DNA of 64,000 nt, from NCBI GenBank assembly GCA_028274465.1, contig CM051455.1, positions 90,962,365 to 91,026,364 on the forward strand, given 5' to 3'. The position numbers and the translations under genes are program-made. Position 1 is the stretch's first letter; each line of letters starts with the position of its first letter. Below the pieces are notes generated by a model that saw only the letters and a program-made list of their open reading frames with translations, did not search any database and was not told the DNA's origin. Source of the DNA: Plantago ovata (taxonomy: Eukaryota > Streptophyta > Magnoliopsida > Lamiales > Plantaginaceae). Shown one piece after another: positions 43,905-56,681 of the stretch.

Positions 43905-44832
43905 ATGCGACATACACGATCTAGAGGAACACCGCTTGCTGATTCAATTGCTGAGATCGACAGAGTCTACCACCAAAGAAGGCGACTACTTCAAAGGCGT
44001 GAACTAGAGGAAATAGAGGACACCGATTTCTCTGAATCTCTACACAGTCTTTTCAAGGAAATCGACGGAATGGAAGAAGCTAGACCACTGAAAGCATGGG
44101 TTCAACCCTCCAAGGATCGTATGAGGGGACCGGCGATTGTTCTTTCGTCTGCAACTCGAGATCTGAAAATCAAGAACCACGCGTTCCAACAACTTCCAAG
44201 GTTCTATGGCTTAGCAAGGAAAGATGTGATGGGGTACTTGCACGATATCGATGATTTCGTCAACCAACTCCCACGACCCGGAGCTGAAATAACAACGGAT
44301 GAGTTGAGGATGAAGGTTTTTGCTATGGGGCTTGGCGACAGAGCTAAGTCATTGTTGAGTTCTTTACCGGCGGGCTCGCTGGACACTTGGGAGAAGGTTT
44401 TTTCAGCTTTCATGGAAAAATACTTCCCTCACACCTTGACTACCGCGCTTAAGGCGCAAATCACTGGATTCAAACAAGACTATGATGAGACCATCTACAC
44501 CGCGTTTTTGAGAGGTTCCAAGACCTCATGAACAAGTGCCCTCACCATGGTTTTGAGCTTTCAGATCTAGTCCAACACTTCTACAATGGACTAACCTTCG
44601 AGAACCAATAAGTGGTAGACTTCCAATGCCGTGGCAATATTTGGGAGGAAACTGCAGAATGCGTCTGGGCGGTTTTCGAAAGGCTTGGTAAGGGTTCGCA
44701 ATTCAAGGACCCAAGAGCGATGGTTAGGAGACGTGGATCTGAAGCTCCACCTACTCAAGAAGCCCCTATGTATGGGGGGAATGGGGATCGATTCGAGTGC
44801 TTTACCAACGAATTGAAGCAAGTCCTCAAGAG
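43905..44832 (+). pseudogene. gag N-terminal part of E3, cut by E4
   Basis: Starts at the ATG at 43905 (MRHTRSRGTPLADS). The capsid sequence is the same family as E1 and E2. Two extra T near 44505 shift the frame after DYDETIYTAF. A CAA-to-TAA change near 44610 stops the FENQQVVDF block. At 44832 the E4 insertion interrupts the codons for KQVLKSATG. Confidence 0.88.
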
Positions 44833-46101
44833 TGATGAACGTAGGATTGTCGGGTCCCAATTAATCAAATAAATTTGTATTTAGCCAAAGGCAATTCAGA
44901 AATACAACGAAAACCGTAGTGTAGCAGTAGAATAACCTCGAGTGTCGATCTCTAAGGACTATAACTAGCTTTATCTAATCTAACTTGAGAATATAAAACA
45001 TCAGATGACTTAGCAAAGGTTTTTCTTAACAAATAATGGAGATTGGTGATAGTATGGTCATTCAAAGCATAACGGGTTAATAATCATGCATAAATTCCTC
45101 GGTCTTGCATGGAGATCTTTGATCAATGAATTGTCCAGTTGTAATTATTCAACACTACGAAGATATAGATTTAGATAGATCAGAAGATCAATGAATTGTC
45201 CAATTGTATTCAATAATTATTCAACAATACGAAGATAGAGATTTAGATAGATCAAAGAAATAAAGCAATAACTCAGAGTATAATGCGCGATATAGCCATT
45301 AGCATAATTATCAACCCTTCGCTAAGAAATCACATACTATCACCAGCCAGAAGTTTAGCTACTCATACTCATAGTTGTCATGCAATCAACAGAAATCATA
45401 CCACGAATGAATGAAAACATGATGAAAGATATATAAAAATAATTAGAAAAACTGTAAGATACAATGTTACCGAAAGTTATCAATCTCCGAAGAATCGCGA
45501 TCTTATAAGCTCCAAACTGCTAAGAAAAAGTATTTCTAAGCTATGAACCCCCAGAACAGGCTCTGGGGAATTCCTACCTAAAACTACAGAGAAAGGTGAG
45601 AGAAAAGGTCTGGAAAAGTATGAAAAACAGAGAAAAACTGAGCAACTATATATAGGCTTCGAATTGTGTGGGGCGAAGGGCCCCAAACACCGGGCGATTC
45701 GCCTGGTGTGGGGCGATTCGCCCCACATCCCGGGCGATTCGCCCGGGAGTAATTTTCGGCCCAGAACGCGTTTTCGACGCGTTTTTCGATTTCTCCCCCT
45801 TTTCGGACTCGGTTTCTGACTTCTAGTGGTCTTCTAGCCTCCATATTCGACCCCTAGACTTCAAATCCTATCCGGAATCTTTCAGATACTCCAAATAGGC
45901 TTCTGGAACACCAATTCCTTGTCCACTTCAATATAATTGCCTGGAAAACCTCGTTTTTCAACCAAAACCTGTAAAATAAAAACTAAAGGGAAACGTGACA
46001 CTATTCTAATAAAATGCACTAGAATATAGCTAAGTTAACATAGAGGATAGCTAAAATAGGTGAAAAAGACTCAAATGAAAGTGTAAAATACACATTCATC
46101 A
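44833..46101 (-). repeat. 3' LTR of E4
   Basis: 1269 bp, TGATGAA to TTCATCA. It contains a tandem duplication of about 65-70 bp (45121-45185 and 45186-45256) that is also present in the other LTR of E4 (52967-53101) and in no other LTR here. Confidence 0.93.
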
Positions 46102-47700
46102 AATTCCCCAAACCGAACCTTTGCTTGTCCTCAAGCAACTAAGCTAGACTCTAATGCAAAAACAATGCAACACATAAAATGGAGTCTCATGCCAAATAAA
46201 ATGAACTAATCTACCGAATCTATCAAAAAACATATGAACAAGAACCATATAAATCAAAACATGAATATTGGTTAAAGAATGTCTCGATTGACTCATACAC
46301 ACTCATATAGGCACTTATGTCAAGACATGATAGTCTCTCGTAACATTCCCTACCTGGACCTAGTCAGTGACGACGTAATGAAACATGTTAAGATACGAAT
46401 GGTTGTCCCGTGCCTATGAAACTGAGGACTTACTGCTGTTCACCGAGTTAAGACTTTTCCTCAAAGAGGTCGAGCCAGTACTGGCTCTCATCAAATGAAG
46501 GAGGGTTCCCTATAAAAGATAACACTCCCCTATTCTACCCATCTCTCAAGCAAAGTCTATTTACCACTTCCTGAATGGCAGGACGAGGGTGGTCTAGAAC
46601 AGATGACACTCAAAAACAAAAGAAAAGAAAGAAAATTACAACACGATTACGAACATTAAAAGTATAGGAAAATGAGACACAACACTTTGCTAAACTGCTA
46701 TTTGGCTTTCTTTTTTTGGACCCTTCTTTGCATTTTTGAGGTCTTTTCTTTTTTTTTCTTTTCCAGTTTTTTTCTTTTTTTTTCTGGAATTTTTCTTTTT
46801 CTTTTTCTTTTTTTTTGATTTTTTTTTAGCCAGCAGTAGCACAACGAAAAAGAATTAAAATGACTCACGAACGACTTCCCCAAACCTATTCGAAAGAATA
46901 GGTTGGAGTACAAAATTTACGAGAAAGGAAAAATAAACTCACAACACAGAAATGAAAAACGAAAAACAAGTCTAATGATAGTGTAACCCCCTCCACAAAC
47001 CTATTCGAAAGAATAGGTTGCAAACAAAGGATCACACAATCTCACACTACCTCCTTCCTAGGCATTAAGCAATCTCAAAGCATGGTGAAGACTTGTTGCC
47101 TCTTAGGTACATAATTACTCGGGAAAACAACCAGAAGACCCTAACATGCATCATCCTATTATAAAGGCCTTCGTGAACCGCAGTAGAGAAAACACCACTG
47201 AGTGATGTCGAGACTACCAAGCTTAACTAAGTGCAATACATAAATGTGACAAGCCAAGCGAGGAAAACCTCAAATAAATTCATAGAGATGAAGCATATGA
47301 TTAATGGCATAGTTAGTTGATCTACCCAATAAAAAAGTTCAAAAAATTAGGCAATAAACTCCATATAAAACATGCAAGACTATCCTAGGATGAATGTAGT
47401 GTATGCAACCTAAAAAACTAAGAAAGCAGTAAACGTGCAAATGCAAATGCAAAAAATTTCACGAGTTTATCATAAGCAAGATAAGTATAGAGATAACCAG
47501 CGATAACCCCCTCCCCAAACCTGAACGTCGTCGCTCGTCCCGAACGTCGAAAGTGGATTCAAGGTGAGAGCTAATACTTGTATAAGTGACCTATAATACT
47601 CAATCAAACTCGTGAGAAAACAAAACAAAACACACTAACCTTTTGTGGAGGCGGTAAGGGTAAGCTCAAGGTGATCAACCTCCCTTTGATCACTAGATAT
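46102..47700 (-). other. Purine tract and noncoding 3' region of E4
   Basis: It starts with the complement of GGTTTGGGGAATT. The first 1.35 kb match E1, E2 and E5, including hairpins at 46883-46904 and 46998-47019. The last ~250 bp (47450-47700), with another CCCCAAACC word near 47514, are specific to E4 and E5. No gene is seen. Confidence 0.8.
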
Positions 47701-49298
47701 CTAGAAGTATGGCTTCACTCGCTGGCCATTCACCTTGAAGGTATTGCCCGTCTTTGGATCAAAGAGTTTTACAGCTCCATGGGGAGCAAATTCGATAATT
47801 TCGTACGGTCCATCCCAACGAGTACGGAGCTTTCCAAGAAATAGTCGAAGGCGAGAATTAAATACCAAAGCTTTTTGTCCAGGAATCAATTTCTTACGTA
47901 CTATACCACGATCATGATACTTCTTAGTACGTTCCTTGTAGATGTTGGCATTTTCATAAGCACCTAGTCGTAATTCGTCAAGCTCATCTAGTTGCAACAA
48001 TCGTTCCTCACCAGCTTTTCCCATATCAAGATTGAGTGCCTTTATAGCCAATATTCCTTGTGTTCCAGTTCTACGGGAAGATGACATGCTTTCCCATACA
48101 CAAGTCTGTACGGAGTGGTCCCGATCACCGTCTTGTAGCTAGTCCTGTATGTCCAAAGTGCATCATTCAATTTTCCTGCCCAATCTTTCCTACTAGGCTT
48201 CACTACTCGCTCCAGGATCTTCTTAATTTGACGGTTGCTGACTTCGACTTGTCCCGATGTCTGTGGGTGATATGGTGTAGAGACACTATGGTGGACACTG
48301 TATCTCTTAAGAAGGGAGGCAAACGTTCTATTGACGAAGTGTGACCCTCCATCACTGATGATTGTCCTAGGGCACCCAAATCTAGAGAATATTACCTCCT
48401 TCAAGAACTTCATAACCACTGCGCCGTCATTTGTTTTTGTAGGAATTGCCTCCACCCATTTAGTCACATAATCCACTGCAACAAGAATGTATACATAGCC
48501 TCCACTTGATGGAAATGGTCCCATGAAATCAATGCCCCATACATCGAAAGGTTCTACCACTAGATTCCCTTGAAGGAGCATTTCATCTTTCTTGCCAATA
48601 CCACCACCTCGCTGACATGGGTCACAATTCTTCACAAAGCTTCGAGCATCTCGGTATATTGTCAGCCAGAAAAATCCTGCTTGCAGTACCTTTCGAGCTG
48701 TTTTCAACCCACTATAGTGTCCCCCACAATTAAGCTCATGACAATGACTCAACACACTTTGTTGCTCTTCTTGTGGCACGCATCTCCTTAGAATCCCATC
48801 AGCTCCTTCTTTGAATAGATGCGGATCATCCCATATGTAAGTCCTGCAACGCTTGGCAAGGGCTCTCTTGTCTGAGGCTGAAAAGTTAGTGGGGCAAATA
48901 TTCATAGCCAAATAGTTTACAATATCAGAATACCATGGCTCTTCATTAGCCTTCATTAAGTGCTCATCCAGGAGGTCCTCATTGATGGGTATCGAATCAA
49001 CAGGGATATTACGTATTCTAGACAAATGATCGGCTACTAAATTCTCCCTACCAGCTCTATCCACTATGGTCAAAACAAAGTCTTGCAGCAAAAGGACCCA
49101 ACGGATTAACCTAGGCTTAGAATCTTGCTTAGCTATCAAATGTCTCAAAGCAGCATGATCAGTATGGACATTCACAGGATGACCAATTAAGTAAGACCTA
49201 AACTTTTGTAAAGCAAAGACAACAGCTAAAAATTCCTTTTCAGTAGTTGTATAATTAACTTGCGCAGAGTCTAGAGTCTTACTAACACAATAAATCAC
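47701..49298 (-). pseudogene. RNase H and integrase of E4
   Basis: RNase H motifs come first: [20 protein letters not shown] and [11 protein letters not shown], ending with DHLSRI. Integrase follows with zinc residues in [11 protein letters not shown]...CDPCQRGG, and the catalytic core [18 protein letters not shown] and the Glu in [13 protein letters not shown], then the C-terminal region with WDGPYEII and [16 protein letters not shown] frameshift near 48045-48060 separates ELEHKEYW from AIKALNLDM. The set of motifs is classic Athila. It would catalyse RNA removal and DNA insertion for this family if repaired. Confidence 0.92.
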
Positions 49299-49322
49299 AC
49301 GATACTGCTTATCAACTTTTTG

Positions 49323-52229
49323 TCATAAAACAACACACATAGCAAAATTCGAAGCATTACACATAATCTCAAAATGAAGATTCCAATCAGGCGGCACAAG
49401 AATGGGGGCAGAAACAAGCTTTTCCTTAAGGGTATTAAAAGCAACTAAGCACTCATTAGAGAAATGGAAAACCACATCTTTTGCGAGCAAGCTACTTAAA
49501 TGTTTAGCAATTTTCGAAAAATCTTTAATAAACCTCCTATGAAATCCTACATGGCCAAGAAAAGATTGCAATTCTTTCACACAAGTAGGTGGGGGATGTT
49601 TTTCAATGATTTCGATCTTAGCCTTGTCTACCTCAATACCTTTTTCAGAGACTACATGTCCTAGAACGATGCCTTCTCTAACCATGTAATGACTCTTCTC
49701 CCAGCTTAAGGTCAAATTGCATTCAATGCACCTTTTCAAAACAAGATCTAATCTTTGCAAGCATTCATCAAACGAATCACCAAAAAGGGAAAAATCATCC
49801 ATGAAAACTTCAACAAATTTAGTTACCATATCAGAGAAGACAGAAAGCATGCACCTTTGAAAAGTGGCGGGAGCGTTGCATAGTCCAAATGGCATCCTCC
49901 TATAGGCAAATGTTCCGAATGGGCAAGTGAATGTCGTCTTCTCCTGATCCTCCGGTGCAATCGGAATCTGGTAGAAACCTGATAAACCATCAAGAAAACA
50001 ATAAAACTTCCGCCCCGCAAGGCGGTTTAGCATGTCATCTATAAATGGTAAAGGGAAGTGGTATTTTTTAGTGGCGGCATTTAATCTTCTATAGTCAATG
50101 CACATCCGCCATCCAGTGGTCTTCCTAACCGGTACCAACTCTCCCTTCTCATTCTCTTCCACCGTGACTCCTGATTTCTTAAGGACTACATGTACCGGGC
50201 TCACCCATCGACTATCACGAATCGGGTAAATCATATCGGCATCTAGCAAATTGATCACTTCTTTCTTTACCACCTCTTGCATGGCTGGATTTATCCTTCG
50301 TTGAGGTTGCCTAACAGGTTTGGCATCTTGTTCTAGAGTGATGTTGTGCACACACCGTGTAGGGCTAATTCCTTTGATATCACTGATCCCCCACCCTATA
50401 GTTGCAGAATTTTCTTTCAATACTTCAATCAGCTTACTTTCTTCATCGTTGGAGAGATGTGAGGAGATAATTACAGGCTTCTTTCGATTTTCTCCTAAGT
50501 ACACATACTTGAGGTGCGCAGGAAGTGGTTTCAATTGTAAGCTAGGCTCTTCAGGAAACCTACTTTCTTCCTCTTCTTCATTTAAAGGTTCAAGTACCTC
50601 CTCTCCTGCGGGAATTTCTGGGGTGCTATCCATTATTTCAATTAGTTCCCTAGCTTCTTCGGTCATGTAGCACGTCTCAGTTTGCATGGTTAGTGCCTCC
50701 TCAAGTGGTTCACGATAGCAATGATGAGATTCGGAAATTACGGAATCATAGCAATCGACAAAATTTAACTCTTCCGCGACTTCCTCATCTCCGACGCTGC
50801 ATCCTACCAACTCAATCTTCTCGCCCATTATCTCCATGGTTATTTTCTTTCCCTTAAGTTCAAGGCATGTGTTGGTAGTTTCCATGAACGGTCTCCCGAG
50901 TAGTACTACGTGCTCACGAATATGGCTCTTTCCCTCGTCTGCAGACTTCATTATTACAAAATCAGCTGGAATTATCAACTTGTCCACCTTCACAAGGATG
51001 TCTTCTATTATCCCGACCGGCCTCTTCACACTTTGGTCTGCCATTTGTACGACCATATCAGTTGGTGTCAGTTCTCCGAGATCCAGGGCCTTGTATACCG
51101 AATAGGGCATTAAGTTAATGCTAGCCCCTAAGTCAAGCATTGCCTTCGTAGTTCGTCCATTCCCTAAGGCGATGTCGATGATGAAACTTCCAGGATCCTT
51201 TTTCTTCACGGGCAATCCGGAAATTGAGTTGACCGTTTCAACCCCATTCACTTCCGTTCCTGGAGTAACCTTTTTGTTCTTGATCTCACGAAAGAATTTC
51301 GTATAAGCTGGAATGTTTTGGATTAACTCCAAGAGAGGCACATTGACTTCTACTTTTGAGAGGCGTTGGAATAGGGGTGATTCTCGAATATCCTTCTTAG
51401 CTGGCTTGATCCGATTTGGGAATAGCACATGTGGCCTTGGAGGCACATATGGATTAGAAGATTTGTGAAGTTCCCCTGGCATAGGAGTTCCTACCTCGAC
51501 CTCATCATCACCTATGTCTTCCACAGATGGTCTTGGTTCATCATTCCTTCCTGGAACTTCTTGAGGTTCTTTGGAACTTTCGCTAACCTCTTGTTCTGTG
51601 CTTGGTCCTGTATTCTCGATCCCAGTAGATTCAACCCGTTTAGGACGCACGAAGTTAGGAATTTTGGTCATCTTGCCTCCACGGAGTAGTAGATTCACCT
51701 CTTCGCATTCATTCTCCTTGGTGGTAACAATTAGAAGTGGCTCGGGATCAGTTTCAGGTGTCACATCGAAGGAACTGGGGTCGTCCAATTCCATGGAGTT
51801 GGGGGGCGATTCGCCCCCTACCTTGGGTGGTTCGCCCACTACTTCCAGGGGGGTGTCTTCGACTGCTTTGCCGCACCTTTCACACTTCAACAGGCTAAGC
51901 TCCTTGATAAGTTGCTCAGTTACTTCGACCGCTTCAAAGGCCTTTTCGATGCGAAGATTGTTCTCAGCTTGCCCTGCGTGTGCTATTTCGAAAACACTCT
52001 CAATGGATTTAATCCCTGCGTAAAACGCAAGTTCCTCCTCCTCACTGATGTCTTCGTCTTCAGAATCTCCTTCGTATAACTCGTCAGTTTCGCCCTGATT
52101 TGAATATATGTTGGTGACTTCATTCGACATTATTTTCTCGGATTGTGCGGATCCATTGGCGTACTTTTGAAAGACCTTCTCTGCCTCTTCAACTGTACAT
52201 TCTTCTAAACCTCCACACATCCCATCCAC
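49323..52229 (-). pseudogene. Protease and reverse transcriptase of E4
   Basis: This is a 968-codon open stretch in the same frame as the flanking gag and RNase H pieces, separated from them only by single stops near 52230 and 49323. Residues 1-340 form an acidic spacer. The protease site is LDLGASINLMPYSVYK (about 365-380) with LLGRPFM (about 443). Reverse transcriptase has GWRMCIDYRRLN (about 706-717), FLDGLSGFYQIP, TFAYRRMPFGLCNAPATFQ and the catalytic FMDD (809-812), then the connection LGHVGFHRRFIKDFSKIAK. Residues around 133-145 (GEPPKVGGESPP) are encoded by a GC-palindrome unit. Confidence 0.93.
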
Positions 52230-52790
52230 TTAAAGCCTAACTTCATCACGTAGTCCTCCAACAAAAAACCAACTCAGCTCCCCGTCGTCGAAACGGTGGT
52301 AGGGGCACTCACGTTTATACAGCTCAAAACGTTCATAGGTGTCACAGAACCGCTCGTATTCTCCTTGCTTGAAGTATTCGATCCGATTCCGCAGTGCAAT
52401 CGTCTCATGGTAAGGCATGAAACGTGCCAAGAACTCCTCCACTACTTGGCTCCAGGTCCTCAGTGATCCTGGTGCTAACCTTGCTATTCAAATCCTTGGT
52501 TCATATCCCAGAGCAAAAGAAAATAACTTCCTGCATAATTGGTCCTCGGTGAACCCCTTTGCTGGAACTTTTGTTATTTCTTCCTCATAGGACCTGATGA
52601 AGCTTAACGGATTCATCCCCACTCCATCTTCGAACCTCGGAATCCTTCTCACTATAGAACTCGTTACCTCATACTCCGATAACTCTTCTTCCAAGTATAT
52701 AGCTGACCCTTTCCTGAATTGCGAGAACGTAGGTGTCAAGCGAGCTTTTAAGGTCGTCATACCTGGAAATCTGGAACAGGAGTAACTCAA
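52230..52790 (-). pseudogene. gag of E4, distinct from the E1-type gag
   Basis: From MSYSCSRFPGMTTLK at 52790 it encodes a capsid-like fragment: IPRFEDGVGMNPLSFIRSYEE, LCRKLFSFALGYE, LAPGSLRTWSQVVEEFLARFMP and FELYKRECPYHRF...FFVGGLRDEVRL. This is the Retrotrans_gag pattern but is clearly different in sequence from the E1/E2/E3/E5 gag. A TGA near 52488 and a TAA at about 52230 interrupt one continuous frame. I see no zinc knuckle. Confidence 0.82.
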
Positions 52791-52887
52791 AACTGAAAAT
52801 TAGCCTCGTTAGAAATCTCGAAAATCAAGAAAATTTCTAGATATCGAATACTACTAAGACTAGGAAAGGAGTATTAGAAAGATTTAT

Positions 52888-55181
52888 ATTGGTGATAGTA
52901 TGGTCATTCAAAGCATAACGGGTTAATAATCATGCATAAATTCCTCGGTCTTGCATGGAGATCTTTGATCAATGAATTGTCCAGTTGTAATTATTCAACA
53001 CTACGAAGATATAGATTTAGATAGATCAAAAGATCAATGAATTGTCCAATTGTGTTCAATAACTATTCAACAATACGAAGATAGAGATTTAGATAGATCA
53101 AAGAAATAAAGTAATAACTCAGAGTATAATGCGCGATATAGCCATTAGCATAATTATCAACCGTTCGCTAAGAAATCACATCCTATCACCAACGAGAAGT
53201 TTAGCTACTCATAGTTGTCATGCAACCAACAGAAATCATACCACGAATGAATGAAAACATGATGAAAGATATACAAAAATAAGTAGAAAAACTGTAAGAT
53301 ACAATGTTACCGAAGGTTGTCAATATCCGAAGAATCGCGATCTTACAAGTCAATCAAATAAATTTTTTATTTAGCCAAAGGCAATTCACAACTACAACAA
53401 AAACCGTAGTGTAGCAGTAGAATGACCTCGAGTGTCGTTCTCTAAGGACTATAACTAGCTTTATCTATTTAACTAAAGAATATAAAAACACCAGAAGGTA
53501 AAGCAAAGGTTTTTCTAACAGATAATGGAGATTGGTGATAGTATGATCCTTCAAAGCATAACGGGTCAATAATCACGCGTAAATTCCTCGGTCTTGCATG
53601 GAGATCTTTGATCAATCGATTGTCCTGTTGTAATTATTAAGCACTACGAAGATATAGATACTAACAAGTCAATCACTATTGTCCTATTGTGTTCCGTAAT
53701 TATTCAACACTACGAAGATACAGATATGCATAGGTCGACGAGGGTCCAAATTATGCATAATAATTAATCAACATACGAGGATTTAGGCTGAGCCTGATCA
53801 ACGAAATAAAGCAATAACACGGAGTATAATGCGCGATATAGCCATTAGCATGATTATCTACCCTTCGCTAAGAATTCACATACTACCACCAACGATAAGT
53901 TTAGCTACTCATAGTTGTCATGCAATCAACAGAAATCATAGAAGAAAACATGTTGAAAGATATAAAAAATAAGTAGAATAAACTTTAAGATACAATGTTA
54001 CCGAAGGTTGTTAGTCTCCGAAGAATCGTGATCTTACAAGCTCCAAACTGCTATGAAAAAGTGTCTCCTAAGCTACGAACCCCCAGAACAGGCTCTGGGA
54101 AGTTCCTACCTAAAACTACAGAGAAAGGTGAGAGAATAGGTCTGGAAAGTATGAATTTCGGAGAAAAACTGAGCAACTATATATAGGCTTCGAAATAGTG
54201 TGGGGCGATTCGCCCCACGTCCCAGGCGGTTCGCCCGGGAGTAATTTTCACGGAATTCCGCGTTTTCGACGCGTTTTTGGATTTCTTCCCCTTTTCGGAC
54301 TCGGTTTCTAACTTCTAGTGGCCTTCTAACCTCCAGATTCGACCCCTAGACTCCAAATCATATTCGGAAACCTTCAGATACTCCAAATAGGCTTCTGGAA
54401 CACCATTTCCTTGTCAACTTCAATATAATTACCCGGAAATCCTCGTTTTTCAATCAAAACCTGTAAAATAAAATCTAAAGGCAAACGTGACACTATTCGA
54501 ATAAAATGCACTAAAATATAGCTAAATTAACATAGAGGATAGCTAAAATAGGTGAAAAAGACTCAAATGAAAGTGTAAAATACACATTCATCAACTGCTA
54601 AGAAAAAAGTATTTCCTAAGCTATGAACCCACAGAACAGGCTCTGGGGAATTCCTACCTAAAACTACAGAGAAAGGTGAGGGAAAAGTTCTGGAAAAGTA
54701 TGAAAAACGGAGAAAAACTGAGCAACTATATATAGGCTTCGAATTGTGTGGGGCGAAGGGCCCCACACACCGGGCGATTCGCCTGGTGTGGGGCGATTCG
54801 CTCCACATCCCGGGCGATTCGCCCGGGAGTAATGTTCTGCCCAGAACGCATTTTCGACGCGTTTTTGTATTTCTCCCCTTTTTCAGACTCGGTTTCTGAC
54901 TTCTAGTGGTCTTCTAGCCTCCAGATTCGACCCCTAGACTTCAAATCCTATCCGGAATCTTTCAGATATTCCAAATAGGCTTATGGAACACCAATTCCTT
55001 GTCCACTTCAATATAATTGCCCAGAAAACCTCGTTTTTCAACCAAAACCTGTAAAATAAAAACTAAAGGGAAATGTGACACTATTCTAATAAAATGCACT
55101 AAAATATAGCTAAATTAACATAGAGGATAGCTAAAATAGGTGAAAAAGACTCAAATGAAAGTGTAAAATACACATTCATCA
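52888..55181 (-). repeat. 5' LTR of E4, truncated and split
   Basis: E4 LTR sequence lies at 52888-53349 and 54594-55181 with the solo LTR between. The segment matching 44833-45047, the primer site and part of the leader are deleted; the join is near 52886. TATA box at 54726-54735 and GC array at about 54747-54827. Confidence 0.88.
53350..54593 (-). repeat. Solo LTR (subtype B) inside the E4 LTR
   Basis: About 1.24 kb of LTR with no internal region, ending TTCATCA at 54593. Its first ~20 bases are missing, as is CTCCAA of the host LTR, so a small deletion removed one border and its target duplication. Subtype B markers link it to E2 and E5. Confidence 0.85.
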
Positions 55182-55186
55182 AAGAG

Positions 55187-56420
55187 CGCCACTGGAACAG
55201 CTATGTCAAACGAAGTTTGCCGAATATGCAAGAACTGTGGGCATGGAGCTCATATGTGTAGATCGGAGCTTGCATATGATGATGGCAATTGGGTTCAAGG
55301 AGGCGAAGAGGAAGCCTTTGCTACGGAATTTGGTACTCAAGAAGCTAGCTACGGACAAGATGGTAGGAATCCTCGAGGTGGATTTTGGAGAAGAGGGTTC
55401 CGAAACAATCAAGGATATGCACCGGCTAGCCAAACTTATGGCCCTAACCAAGACCGTAGTAGGCTTAATTATGGTAATGACCACTGCGAAAATCCCGCTC
55501 CAAAAGAGCAACCGAAGTCGAAGACAGCTATACTGATGGAGAACTTGTAAAAGATGGTTGATCACACCCAAAGTTTTCTCAAACGTTATGAAGAAGATTC
55601 TGAGAAGACTAGGGCAAGGCTTGATCAATTGGAAGAGAGCACTAGGCTTGCCCATCAAAAGATGCAAGAGTTGATCGACCGAGGAGCAAGTAGGGAGCAA
55701 GGGAAGCTGCCTAGCAACACTGAGAAGTCGATGTCCATTACCTTGGTAGGTGATCTACCTGTTGAAATCACCATCAAGAAGGTTGCTAAGTGCGAGTGTT
55801 GCAAGGAGGAAGAACCCTCAGTGGCCAAGGAAGAAGAGAAGGACCTTGGTTCTGACGAGAGTGAAGAGGAGCAAGAGGATCCCGAGCCACTCCCTCAAAG
55901 TTTCGATGTTAAGGTCGGGATTGGTGAACTTGAAGATGTCCGTGCTACACTAGACACGGGATCCTACTCTAATGTGCTCCCAATGAATGTGTTTGAGAAG
56001 AGTAGCCTTGGAAAACTATCTGAGCATAAGGCTATTGTGCAATTGGCGGATGGATCCTTTGTGAGACCCGAAGGCGTTGTGAAGAATGTATTGGTCAAGA
56101 TTGGTGAAGCTTCTGTATACACCAATTTTGTAGTTATGCCGGCGTCTACACCTGGGATGGGGGATGTCGTTCTCTTGGGACGAACGTTCTTGACTAAACT
56201 ACGCTCCGTGATAGACATCTACTGAAGGACTTGAACCATTGAGGTGGATTGCAAGCGACATGTGTTGCGAGCCATATCTGATCCACCTGATCACTTCAAT
56301 GCTTCTCAAACTATTAACTACTGTGGTCTTGCTGTCTATGTTCATTCTTATTCACAGGTTCGTGGCATGAGGAGAAGGTCCATGAAGGGGAAGTCTAGTA
56401 CCCTAAAAAAGAAGAGCTAG
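55187..56420 (+). pseudogene. gag C-terminus and protease of E3
   Basis: Resumes after E4 with the codons for ATGTAMSNEVCRICKN. It has the zinc knuckle CRICKNCGHGAHMC, the coiled coil KRYEEDSEKTRARLDQLEE, and a protease with LDTGSYSNVLP (Asp at 55953-55955) and LLGRTFLTKL. Stops: TAA near 55548 (MENL*KMVD, a Gln codon in sisters), TGA near 56223 (IY*RT, an Arg codon in sisters) and a TGA shortly after. It ends at TAG 56418-56420 after STLKKKS. Confidence 0.87.
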
Positions 56421-56462
56421 GCGCAAGAAGGAGTCGAGTCAAAGACAAACAATGGCGCTATT

Positions 56463-56476
56463 CGGGAGGCAACCCG
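56463..56476 (+). other. CGGGAGGCAACCCG hairpin (E3)
   Basis: Stem CGGG/CCCG with loop AGGCAA, 43 nt after the protease stop; the same element as in E1 and E2. Confidence 0.6.
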
Positions 56477-56681
56477 GAGTTTTTATCGCTTTTTTACCGC
56501 TTTATTGCATGCATTCATACATTGAACAATTTACTTTTCATATGTGAATTTGTTCGTCTCCGTGTCATATGTGCTTATGTTTATGTTTGAGTGAACTTTT
56601 TCGAGTGGTTTTATGAGTAAAATAGTTTTCGGTGATTAAAAAACCGCGTTTTTTGAAAGTTTCGTCTCCCTACCTCAGGAG

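Larger units (their letters stand above)
44833..55181 (-). mobile_element. E4: autonomous-type Athila element
   Basis: The minus-strand element is bounded by target duplication AAGAG (44828-44832 and 55182-55186). It shares LTR type and 3' noncoding region with E1-E3 and E5 but carries a different gag plus protease, reverse transcriptase, RNase H and integrase. The 5' LTR has lost its inner ~215 bp together with the primer site, and is interrupted by a solo LTR. Confidence 0.93.
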
